A stretch of 5,190 bases of DNA from Dehalococcoidia bacterium (GTDB lineage: Bacteria > Chloroflexota > Dehalococcoidia > SZUA-161). The first letter of the stretch is position 1, and every line of letters begins with the position of its first letter. A program made the position numbers and the translations under genes. This document shows, in pieces, positions 1 through 4,848 of the stretch. The notes beneath the pieces are model-generated. The model was not told the origin of the DNA. It did no database searches and worked only from the letters and a program-made list of their open reading frames with translations. The stretch covers positions 1,064,987 to 1,070,176 of the forward strand of contig CP070819.1 of NCBI GenBank assembly GCA_020344295.1, in the 5' to 3' direction.

Positions 1-14
1 CGGTTCGCGAACCG
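1..14. repeat. Perfect 14-bp palindrome at the window edge
   Basis: CGGTTCGCGAACCG is a perfect inverted repeat. As RNA it could form a 5-bp stem with a CGCG loop, but no T-tract follows on the plus strand, so it is a poor terminator. It ends four bases before a TATAAT hexamer at 19-24, so it would cover the -35/spacer zone of any promoter using that -10. An operator is therefore possible. The left flank is outside the window, so a longer symmetrical structure cannot be excluded. Confidence 0.4.
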
Positions 15-64
15 CCCCTATAATATATCGCCAGACCTCAGAACCACCCACGTAGCCAGCTGCC

Positions 65-93
65 TTGCCGTACCAACCTGAGTGGGCTATGAT
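65..93 (+). promoter_or_regulatory. Candidate sigma-70-type promoter of the zinc-ribbon gene
   Basis: TTGCCG at 65-70 and TATGAT at 88-93 are separated by exactly 17 bp, a good spacing for a housekeeping promoter. Transcription would start near 100 and leave a leader of about 20 bases that contains the SD (GGGGGAG at 107-113). A second TATAAT at 19-24 could drive a longer leader, but its -35 would fall at or beyond the window edge. The call rests on motif matches only. Confidence 0.4.
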
Positions 94-119
94 ATTCGAT
101 AACTGCGGGGGAGATATCT

Positions 120-623
120 ATGTACTGCACTCAATGCGGAAATCAAGTCCCGGAAGGCAACCGATTCTGTACCAACTGTGGAGTCGCGGTTTCAGCAGGC
201 GGAACTGCATGCCCCAACTGCGGCTCAGCAGTGTCGCCCGGTATGGGACACTGCAGCCGATGCGGGCAAATTCTGGTAGGGGGAGCAGCGGAAGAACGAA
301 AGCGCGGAGTTAAGGCCGTTGTGGGTGGGATACTGGGCACTGTCGCCGGAGTATTCGGACTCGTGATTGGTATTTTAATCCTAGCGGGTGTCACGCAAGC
401 TACCAGCCAGCATCCGGTCATAGAGGAAGATATCTCGTGGCTTAATACAATCGGTGTACTTTATATCATCATAGGGCTGTTGGCGATACTGGGCTCAGCC
501 CTGGCGATAGCGAGAATGGGCTTCTGGCTCGCAATTATCGGAACGATATGCACCATACCCATTGTCCCTATGCTGGGAATTCCAGCACTGATCCTGGTAG
601 CTATATCCAAGAAGGACTTCTAG
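120..623 (+). CDS. Double zinc-ribbon membrane protein
   Basis: This 167-residue protein opens with two zinc-ribbon knuckle pairs. C3/C6 with C17/C20 form the first ribbon and C31/C34 with C45/C48 the second, each as CxxC...CxxCG. A short charged linker (about 57-64) follows, then roughly three hydrophobic segments (about 65-91, 108-131 and 134-162) and a cytosolic-looking KKDF end. It is therefore probably an inner-membrane protein with a small cytosolic zinc-binding head. Proteins of this build (zinc ribbon plus a few helices) are widespread in bacteria and archaea, mostly without known function, and the ribbon may mediate protein or nucleic-acid contact. The ATG at 120 is supported by GGGGGAG six bases upstream. 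It seems to be a single-gene unit, since the next gene is 131 bases away. The ribbon call is firm and the biological role unknown. Confidence 0.85.
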   Translation: MYCTQCGNQVPEGNRFCTNCGVAVSAGGTACPNCGSAVSPGMGHCSRCGQILVGGAAEERKRGVKAVVGGILGTVAGVFGLVIGILILAGVTQATSQHPVIEEDISWLNTIGVLYIIIGLLAILGSALAIARMGFWLAIIGTICTIPIVPMLGIPALILVAISKKDF

Positions 624-681
624 AGCGCTATGCAGGTGATCAGGTACAAAAGTAAGGTATAGATAGGTAATATTAGGTGAT

Positions 682-698
682 TGTCTGAATCCCAGACA
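682..698 (+). other. Small stem-loop in the intergenic leader
   Basis: TGTCTG and CAGACA flank a five-base loop (AATCC), a perfect 6-bp stem 59 bases after the zinc-ribbon stop. The following bases (GCCATTATTG) are not a T-tract, so intrinsic termination is doubtful. It may be an mRNA 3'-end or leader structure. Confidence 0.25.
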
Positions 699-722
699 GC
701 CATTATTGTGAAAGTATGATAA

Positions 723-744
723 CCTCCGAAGCGTTACGGTGGGG
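723..744 (+). promoter_or_regulatory. Hairpin that could mask the SD of the 76-residue gene
   Basis: CCTCCG at 723-728 can pair with CGGTGG at 737-742 around an eight-base loop, with one central T-T mismatch. The right arm overlaps the gene's SD, GGTGGGG at 738-744, which lies ten bases before the ATG at 755. The left arm, AACCTCC, resembles an anti-SD sequence. This suggests, but does not show, translational control by RNA folding. A TATGAT at 715-720 lacks a good -35, so the transcription start is uncertain. Confidence 0.3.
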
Positions 745-754
745 ATTCTGACAC

Positions 755-985
755 ATGGATATCGAGTTCAATCTGTATAAGTCTGAAGAAGGTGAACTTG
801 TACTCGACGTACAAGGTCAAGCCCGAGGGAAGGTATACTTCCGCAATTTCACAGCATTCACCGCATTTGTAGTAGCCAGTCAGCAGTTCCTGGAACGCTG
901 TGAAGATACCCTGGCTGATAGATGCCAGGTGCCCGATGTTATACTATCAGCTTTCGACGACGAATTGAGTCCTGATACAGGCTGA
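755..985 (+). CDS. Acidic 76-residue hypothetical protein
   Basis: I do not recognise this protein. The 76 residues are rich in D and E, with no membrane segment or signal peptide. The first 30 residues look like two or three beta strands (IEFNLYKS, ELVLDVQGQ, GKVYFRN). A likely amphipathic helix follows (about 33-52, FTAFVVASQQFLERCEDTL), then an acidic tail. Two cysteines (C49, C57) do not form a metal motif. The ATG at 755 is preceded by GGTGGGG with a ten-base spacer, slightly long but usable. It sits alone between two leaders, so it is probably monocistronic. The small size makes a chance ORF conceivable, but the SD and the protein-like composition argue for a real gene. Confidence 0.6.
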   Translation: MDIEFNLYKSEEGELVLDVQGQARGKVYFRNFTAFTAFVVASQQFLERCEDTLADRCQVPDVILSAFDDELSPDTG

Positions 986-1155
986 CCCGCATTCCTTCGG
1001 CCGAATCCTTCCCCCCACAACCTTAAATTCCGACTGCAGGGCTTCTAAGACCATGACATCGCGTTGCATATTTTTATGTCTCGTGATATCACATTCGGTG
1101 GTAAAAAGATATCAGTTACGTTAATATCCTCTAAGCCAGACAGAATACTCCGGTA
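986..1155 (+). other. Intergenic stretch with palindromes
   Basis: No gene is supported here. TTCGGCCGAA is a perfect 10-bp palindrome 11 bases after the preceding stop codon (at 997-1006). GTGATATCAC at 1083-1092 is a second one. A reading frame of 23 codons from the ATG at about 1052 has no SD. No convincing -35/-10 pair was found for the downstream membrane gene, although TTGCAT at 1064-1069 could serve as a -35. Confidence 0.35.
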
Positions 1156-1170
1156 ATGGAGGGGTGCGTG

Positions 1171-1575
1171 ATGACCGCGATATCTGCATTACTGATTATC
1201 ACAGCGATTGGGACGGTTCTCTACTGGGTCGATTTCTTCACCCGCGGCGAGGTCCAGACCATAAAGGAGGACTGGTATATCAAATTCGAAAGAGCCTTTC
1301 CCGCCGCCGACCTGTGGATGTCGGCATGTGCCGTTGCCGGAGCCGCCGGGCTTTTAATGGATAAATCCTACGGCCCGGTGTTTGCCCTGCTCACAGCGGG
1401 TTCACTGATATTCCTCGCCCTGATGGATATTACATTCAGCACTCAAAACGGCCTTTACCGCCTTGTCCGCTCCTCAAACCAGATGAGGTTCGAGGTGTTT
1501 ATCAATATCTGGACCCTGGGGTTCGGCATAGCCGTCATTACCTACATATCACCCAAGATAGCGCCCCTAATCTAA
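1171..1575 (+). CDS. Four-helix membrane protein of unknown function
   Basis: Starting at the ATG at 1171, the protein has 134 residues. That start is chosen because GGAGGGG (1158-1164) lies six bases upstream. The in-frame ATG at 1156 overlaps this SD and would have none of its own, and GTG at 1168 is too close. Four hydrophobic segments are visible (about 2-22, 45-63, 67-90 and 107-127). The only sizeable hydrophilic part is the loop between helices 1 and 2 (DFFTRGEVQTIKEDWYIKFE), which ends in an FPAADLWM motif leading into helix 2. The second loop is very short. Another polar stretch (STQNGLYRLVRSSNQMRFE) joins helices 3 and 4. This is an integral inner-membrane protein with no catalytic motif that I can identify. 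It may belong to a conserved DUF-type family, but I cannot name it. Confidence 0.75.
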   Translation: MTAISALLIITAIGTVLYWVDFFTRGEVQTIKEDWYIKFERAFPAADLWMSACAVAGAAGLLMDKSYGPVFALLTAGSLIFLALMDITFSTQNGLYRLVRSSNQMRFEVFINIWTLGFGIAVITYISPKIAPLI

Positions 1576-1614
1576 CCAGTTGAACGTTTCTATATTTGCT
1601 AACTGTAGTTATCC

Positions 1615-1630
1615 CCAGCATTTCGGCTGG
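1615..1630 (+). other. Stem-loop downstream of the membrane gene
   Basis: CCAGC (1615-1619) and GCTGG (1626-1630) enclose the loop ATTTCG, about 40 bases after the stop codon. The position suits a transcript 3' end, but no T-tract follows (TGGCTGCACC), so at best it is a weak or factor-assisted terminator. Confidence 0.25.
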
Positions 1631-1671
1631 TGGCTGCACCTAACCCAATGCGGTGTCATTACCATACAAAT

Positions 1672-1784
1672 AGTGCTATCTCGAAAGAGACATTGAGTAA
1701 CAATGCGCCCATAAAAAGGTACAGCCACGATAGTCATGAACGACTGGCAGTGCTATGCTGTGTGTCAGAGAATCCGGATAGCAC
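1672..1784. repeat. GTGCTAT repeats in the leader of the 83-residue gene
   Basis: AGTGCTAT occurs at 1672-1679 and again at 1749-1756, and its complement ATAGCAC occurs at 1778-1784. The pair 1750-1756/1778-1784 forms a 7-bp stem with a 21-base loop. The pair GTGCTATC (1673-1680)/GATAGCAC (1777-1784) matches over 8 bp, so the right arm could pair with either of the two left copies. The elements lie 50-160 bases upstream of the ATG at 1834. They could be operator half-sites or alternative leader folds. Confidence 0.35.
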
Positions 1785-1833
1785 ATGATATCACTTTACA
1801 TTGTATATGCAGAGCTAGAAGGGGTGATCGAAC

Positions 1834-2085
1834 ATGCTGTTCAGGTCAACAGGACTGGGGAAAACCGAACTGGTGGGACGCGTCGATGATCTTCAGCGCC
1901 AGGGCGATTATCTGATCATGTACGTTGACGTCATCGAACCGGTGAAATGGCGGATTCGGGCATCATTGAGCTTCATGGACCTGGCGAAGGTGATGGTGTG
2001 TATGGCCAAGCAGTCTGTAGTCAGGTTTCTTTTATCACCTAAGCAGTGGGGCAACAGGAAGCCGCAGCATCCCGGAGATTTCTAA
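1834..2085 (+). CDS. 83-residue hypothetical protein
   Basis: I cannot assign a family. The 83-residue sequence looks like a compact folded domain. Beta-prone stretches (TELVGRVDDLQ, GDYLIMYVDVIEPVKWRIRASLS) are followed by a helix (FMDLAKVMVCMAK) and a conserved-looking basic tail ending in KPQHPGDF. The N-terminal STGLGKTE resembles part of a P-loop, but the leading glycine of GxxxxGK is absent (R occupies its place), and the protein is far too small for an NTPase. The start is very well supported: AAGGGGTGATC at 1819-1829 matches the complete anti-SD complement (AAGGAGGTGATC) except for one missing A, just upstream of the ATG. It is monocistronic, and its stop lies 43 bases from the convergent PH-domain gene. 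Confidence 0.7.
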   Translation: MLFRSTGLGKTELVGRVDDLQRQGDYLIMYVDVIEPVKWRIRASLSFMDLAKVMVCMAKQSVVRFLLSPKQWGNRKPQHPGDF

Positions 2086-2128
2086 ACACGAGGAAACTCG
2101 AGGAGACCAGACCGCCGTATACAACAGC

Positions 2129-2464
2129 TCAATCCTTCGCGTGTATGCTGTATTGCTGCAGCTCATCATACAATGTCTTCATCGTGGCGGCACGGCCGGT
2201 ATAGGTTGTATATCTGCCCTGTGCTTTTATCTTAAGAGTGCCCATTCTTGAAAGAGCCCCTTCTTCTTTGTAGCTGATAGCCTGTATCTCAGGAATTCCG
2301 TCTGCTTTAAATTCTTCCGTCTTAAAGAATATCCCCTGGCGACGGTATAGTATCAATCGTTTTCCCGTTGTTATCAACTGGTACTTCTGGCTTCCCAGCC
2401 GGACTCTACCTGGTGACTGATATTTTACCGTCTCTCCTGGCAGTAACAGGTTCTCTAACGCCAT
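2129..2464 (-). CDS. Bacterial PH-like domain protein
   Basis: The 111-residue protein fits the short bacterial pleckstrin-homology-like pattern. It begins with LLPGETVKYQSPG, followed by a strand-turn-strand segment in which QLITTGKRLILYRRQG corresponds to the family's 'lT.kRli' signature. Next come IPEIQAISYKEE (the usual 'i.l..I..v' strand) and MGTLKIKAQGR, with a final helix (about 93-107, AATMKTLYDELQQYS). No membrane helix is present, so it should be cytosolic or peripheral. The related families are largely uncharacterised. The ATG at 2464 has GAGGT six bases upstream. It is the last gene of the minus-strand operon, 31 bases after the 72-residue gene, which suggests co-expression with the glycosyltransferase. 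The PH assignment rests on pattern recognition and is moderately sure; the existence of the gene is firmer. Confidence 0.65.
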   Translation of the reverse strand: MALENLLLPGETVKYQSPGRVRLGSQKYQLITTGKRLILYRRQGIFFKTEEFKADGIPEIQAISYKEEGALSRMGTLKIKAQGRYTTYTGRAATMKTLYDELQQYSIHAKD

Positions 2465-2495
2465 AGCCCAACCTCAGACATTTCTATGCTTCCTG

Positions 2496-2714
2496 TCAAG
2501 CAACATTTGAATAGTCCCTATAGCTCCCGGCTCCATAGTCCTGTTCATCCGATCGACTGCCATATCCGCTGAGGAACTCATAGGATTCCTGAAAATATCT
2601 TTCGAGTCTGCGCAGATTCGTATCGGGGTCACTCTCGGAAGGACGCCTACCGGCGATAAAAAGAGCCCATTCACTGGCTACCTTGATAACGGTCGCTTCA
2701 ACTGACATGGACAC
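2496..2714 (-). CDS. 72-residue hypothetical protein, GTG start
   Basis: I do not recognise this family. The preferred start is GTG at 2714-2712, because GGGAGG lies six bases upstream. A longer reading from TTG at 2732 would include the SD itself, and the ATG two codons after the GTG is possible. The 72-residue product starts with a likely helix (SVEATVIKVASEWALFIAGR), too short and polar to be a clear membrane span. A charged segment with a second helix follows (DTNLRRLERYFQESYEFLS), then a G/S/Y/D-rich, probably disordered tail. It lies 30 bases after the glycosyltransferase stop and 31 bases before the PH-like gene, so it is the middle gene of a three-gene operon. An overlapping frame at 2474-2674 is a shadow. 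It may be an accessory to the neighbouring enzyme, but nothing in the sequence shows this. Confidence 0.6.
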   Translation of the reverse strand: MSMSVEATVIKVASEWALFIAGRRPSESDPDTNLRRLERYFQESYEFLSGYGSRSDEQDYGAGSYRDYSNVA

Positions 2715-2744
2715 ATTGCACCTCCCAGACAATCCTGGTTTTGA

Positions 2745-4253
2745 TTATGTACGAAGACAAACGCTGTTGCCGGCTGATGGGGCGGTATGACCGGCAGAAA
2801 CGGAGTCACTGTGTGTGGGGCCCCCTGCCAACTCTGAAGCGATATGTACGCCAGCCATCATATATCGATCCCGGGAATGAGTGAGTTGCTCCGCCAGTTT
2901 AAGGTGTTGCCAGAGCTGATTTTTCCACGAGAAATCCTTGGCATATCTCAGGGCTCTCTCCGAGATCGTCACCCTGAATTCAGGGAAGACAATGGCCTGC
3001 TTTATCCCGGAAATCAGTTCTTCAAGGTTAGCGCTGGTCAATCCACCCGCCATTCTAACAGTTTCGCCTACGCCCTCCATATCACGGCAGGCCATTGTGG
3101 CGCCAGCTCCTAAGGCATGAGCGATAATGCCGCTTTGTGTACAATCGCCAGGCCAGTAGAAATAAATATCGAGCGCTCTCAACACGGTGGCAAGCATATC
3201 TACCGGCAAATAGGTATCCAGGAAAAACTGCCCGGCTCCGTTGTATATTGCCTTCATCTGCGTTGCAAACCTGCTGTCGATGTTATTATCGGCCTCCCTT
3301 AATTTACCGACATATACCGCTGCTATCCTATGTGACGGGAGCATCTGCTGTAATACATCGTGGGTACGATACAGCAGCTCTGTCCCCTTGCTGGCTGTAA
3401 TAAACCCGGTGCCGCCGATTATTACGGTGTTGGGATCGAGGAATATGCGCTCCTGGGCAAGGCCTTCCTTAAGCGGCCTGTCCAGCTCTGAGCCCTCAAT
3501 CAGATATTTATGGACCCTTGCCTTAGCTTCGAGTTTGCTCATTTTCGATATTTCAGGGTATGAATGGATACCGTGTCTTAATACATGTACTTTACGGATA
3601 TGCTCAGGGAAGGCGTGCGCTACTGCCTGGTACACGCCGTCGCTGAATACCGTGATGGCATCGGCATGAGGAAGAATAGCGCGCAGGAAGAAGTATTCTT
3701 CGCTGCGTAATCCATAGCGCGTCTCGATGCTCTGGAAATGAAGAGTGTGTAACGTAACCACCTTCGGCGTGTTCAATTCTCTGAGCATCTTGACGAATCT
3801 GGCATTGCCTCTCCAGATACCGAATTCGTGCTGAAACCAGAGCACCTGCTTTGAACGTGGTCTAAGTCCCTGTTCTATGGACGCCGCTGAGAAATCGTCA
3901 CGGCTGTTAATGCCGTACCAGACAGTTTTCGCGGCCGGTGATTGTTCCTCGCAGAGAGGGACTCCATAGTTATCCAGATTGAAGGATAGAACATCCCAGC
4001 GGTGTGGCGGGGCTTCTCTGGTGAGAAAGTATGAGTAGTCAGCAATTCCGCATATTATAGGCTTATAGGGTGATACTAAGGCGACTGAAGGCATCATACC
4101 TTGTTCTTGATGCCAGAATCTCTCGGGTAATTCTCGGTGCTGCCCGCTTTTCAGCTTGCTTTGTGGTTCCAGCGCCTGAAGCACCGGCTCAACCTGTGGT
4201 AGCTTTCTCTTGGTTACCATGTCCTGTCTTGCCGTCGCTGTGCATTGTTTCAA
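2745..4253 (-). CDS. GT-B glycosyltransferase, GT4-like
   Basis: This is a two-domain GT-B enzyme that probably transfers a sugar from a nucleotide-sugar donor to a glycan, lipid or protein acceptor at the cytosolic side of the membrane. Numbered from the longest start (502 residues), the N-terminal Rossmann domain shows ALVSPYKPIICGIADYS (58-74), LWFQHEFGI (138-146) and VVTLHTLHF (165-173). The linker region has VLRHGIH (224-230). The C-terminal donor domain has IIGGTGFITASKG (278-290), FLDTYLP (344-350) and TQSGIIAHALGAGA (372-385). The usual GT4 E-x7-E acid before the 'EAxaxG' turn is replaced (H379 in IAHALGAG). That is seen in some QSG-type relatives, so the donor site may differ. The C-terminal 45 residues look disordered. 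The start is uncertain: TTG at 4253 has no SD, ATG at 4220 has at best a weak one, and ATG at 4097/4094 (AAGG nearby) begins just before the conserved fold and gives about 450 residues. It is the first gene of the operon with the two small genes downstream. The acceptor cannot be deduced. Confidence 0.85.
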   Translation of the reverse strand: MKQCTATARQDMVTKRKLPQVEPVLQALEPQSKLKSGQHRELPERFWHQEQGMMPSVALVSPYKPIICGIADYSYFLTREAPPHRWDVLSFNLDNYGVPLCEEQSPAAKTVWYGINSRDDFSAASIEQGLRPRSKQVLWFQHEFGIWRGNARFVKMLRELNTPKVVTLHTLHFQSIETRYGLRSEEYFFLRAILPHADAITVFSDGVYQAVAHAFPEHIRKVHVLRHGIHSYPEISKMSKLEAKARVHKYLIEGSELDRPLKEGLAQERIFLDPNTVIIGGTGFITASKGTELLYRTHDVLQQMLPSHRIAAVYVGKLREADNNIDSRFATQMKAIYNGAGQFFLDTYLPVDMLATVLRALDIYFYWPGDCTQSGIIAHALGAGATMACRDMEGVGETVRMAGGLTSANLEELISGIKQAIVFPEFRVTISERALRYAKDFSWKNQLWQHLKLAEQLTHSRDRYMMAGVHIASELAGGPTHSDSVSAGHTAPSAGNSVCLRT

Positions 4254-4321
4254 GATAATTTAATTGCTATGCTCTTCTATTCTTTTTGGAATGATATCTA
4301 CAACTTTCTTACCCGATCTTT

Positions 4322-4349
4322 ATCATACCTACATTAGAATGGTATACAA
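4322..4349 (-). promoter_or_regulatory. Candidate promoter of the glycosyltransferase operon
   Basis: On the minus strand, TTGTAT (4349-4344) and TATGAT (4327-4322) are 16 bp apart, a reasonable sigma-70-type pair. Transcription would begin near 4315 and give a leader of about 60 bases to the TTG start or about 95 to the ATG at 4220. A GATATC palindrome (4293-4298) lies just downstream in the leader. Confidence 0.45.
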
Positions 4350-4412
4350 TGGCTCTTTCGAGGGGTATCAACTAGTTAAATGGTACTATCTTTGAGGTAA
4401 GGCACCTGAACA

Positions 4413-4449
4413 CAAAAGCAGACAGGGACAGCGTCAAAGGATCCTGTCT
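4413..4449 (-). terminator. Weak terminator-like hairpin beyond the tRNA remnant
   Basis: AGACAGG and CCTGTCT (4449-4443 and 4426-4420 on the minus strand) form a 7-bp stem, extended by one G-T pair, around a 14-base loop. On the minus strand it is followed by GC and then TTTTG, a short T-run. It lies about 50 bases past the CCA of the tRNA remnant, where a terminator of the original tRNA gene would be expected. The loop is long and the T-run short, so confidence is low. Confidence 0.3.
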
Positions 4450-4497
4450 TAACAAGCGGAAATTAAAAGGAGAGGGAAACCGTTAGAAAAACGAATC

Positions 4498-4542
4498 TGG
4501 TGGGCGATGTAGGACTCGAACCTACGGCCTTCTGTGTGTAAA
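4498..4542 (-). pseudogene. 3' fragment of a tRNA gene, probably tRNA-Val(TAC)
   Basis: Read on the minus strand, this is the 3' part of a tRNA. It has an anticodon loop TTTACAC (4542-4536, anticodon TAC, valine), the 3' anticodon strand ACAGA, a variable loop AGGCC and a T-arm GTAGG-TTCGAGT-CCTAC with five perfect pairs. The acceptor strand ATCGCCC, the discriminator A and an encoded CCA (4500-4498) complete it. The upstream sequence does not continue the tRNA. The bases that should pair with ACAGA read TACAT, and no D-arm or GGGCGAT 5' acceptor strand is present. Identity therefore breaks at the anticodon loop, a classic crossover point for tyrosine recombinases. The fragment is best read as one att site of an integrated element, with the intact tRNA at the other end. 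The tRNA-fragment call is strong; valine identity is likely but depends on where the homology ends. Confidence 0.8.
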
Positions 4543-4559
4543 ATGTACGTCCTTTGTAC

Positions 4560-4640
4560 CATCGAGTGTCATCAAGTATCGTTAAGTACAATATATCCGA
4601 CACTTTACGTTCATCTAGTGTTATCTAGTGTCATTAAGTG
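4560..4640. repeat. 10-bp-phased array of CATCnAGTG units, likely arm-type sites
   Basis: Nine-base units close to CATCNAGTG recur at exact 10-bp steps: 4560-4568 (CATCGAGTG), 4570-4578 (CATCAAGTA), 4580-4588 (CGTTAAGTA), then 4612-4620 (CATCTAGTG), 4622-4630 (TATCTAGTG) and 4632-4640 (CATTAAGTG). A degenerate further copy may start at 4642. Between the two triplets, 4601-4609 holds an inverted unit (CGTAAAGTG on the minus strand). The one-turn spacing puts all sites on the same helix face, as for cooperative protein binding. Because the array abuts the tRNA fragment, the natural reading is integrase arm-type or excisionase sites. A 34-codon plus-strand frame through it has no SD and looks spurious. 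Confidence 0.7.
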
Positions 4641-4650
4641 CTGTTAATTT

Positions 4651-4672
4651 CGTTGACAAATCCGCTGACAAA
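4651..4672. repeat. TGACAAA direct repeat beside the array
   Basis: CGTTGACAAA (4651-4660) and CGCTGACAAA (4663-4672) are direct copies with one mismatch, 12 bp apart. They differ in sequence and spacing from the adjacent CATCNAGTG units, so they may bind a second protein in the same recombination complex. TTGACA here also matches a -35 hexamer, but no suitable -10 follows about 17 bp downstream. Confidence 0.45.
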
Positions 4673-4848
4673 ATCGTTCGGTAAAAGCACCCTTTTATTG
4701 AACCGTTTAGGCTAAGGTCTACTCGTGAGAACGGGCGGCCCTTTTTCTATGTGTGGCCACAAGTGGTTAGAAGGTTGACTCTAATAAAGGAAGCATTATC
4801 GATCCGTTTCTGTTGTTAGACTGGAATAATAAACGGAGGGGAAGCAGA
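4673..4848. other. Non-coding stretch on the element side of the att site
   Basis: No gene is supported here. Visible items are GGGCGGCCC followed by five T (4733-4746), a stem too short to call a terminator, and TGTGGCCACA, a perfect 10-bp palindrome at 4752-4761. A TTGACT at 4775-4780 could be a -35 for the following short reading frame, but the -10 region around 4797-4803 (TATCGAT) is poor. Confidence 0.3.

Noticed and set aside
1648..1788. 46-residue plus-strand reading frame in the gap before the 83-residue gene
   Set aside because: No SD precedes its ATG, the composition (many H, S, N and C) is not protein-like, and it overlaps the GTGCTAT repeat structure.
1834..1870. Possible Walker A (P-loop) in STGLGKTE of the 83-residue protein
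   Set aside because: The first glycine of GxxxxGK[ST] is missing, and 83 residues with no Walker B cannot form a P-loop NTPase.
2089..2100. CGAG-GAAA-CTCG hairpin between convergent genes as a bidirectional terminator
   Set aside because: The stem is only four base pairs and has no T-tract on either side.
2474..2674. 66-residue minus-strand frame overlapping the 72-residue gene
   Set aside because: It lacks an SD, while the overlapping frame starting at GTG 2714 has GGGAGG at ideal spacing and operon-like gaps on both sides.
2844..3669. Several plus-strand frames inside the glycosyltransferase
   Set aside because: They are antisense shadows. The minus-strand frame carries conserved GT-B motifs along its whole length.
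4498..4600. Complete functional tRNA gene
   Set aside because: The 5' acceptor strand, D-arm and 5' anticodon strand are absent, and no sequence matching GGGCGAT follows at the required distance on the minus strand.
4560..4640. Short CRISPR-like array
   Set aside because: The units are only about 9 bp at 10-bp steps with no spacers, which is incompatible with CRISPR repeat-spacer geometry.
4543..4647. 34-residue plus-strand reading frame through the phased repeats
   Set aside because: It has no SD, starts at the tRNA fragment border and is made of the 10-bp repeat read as codons.
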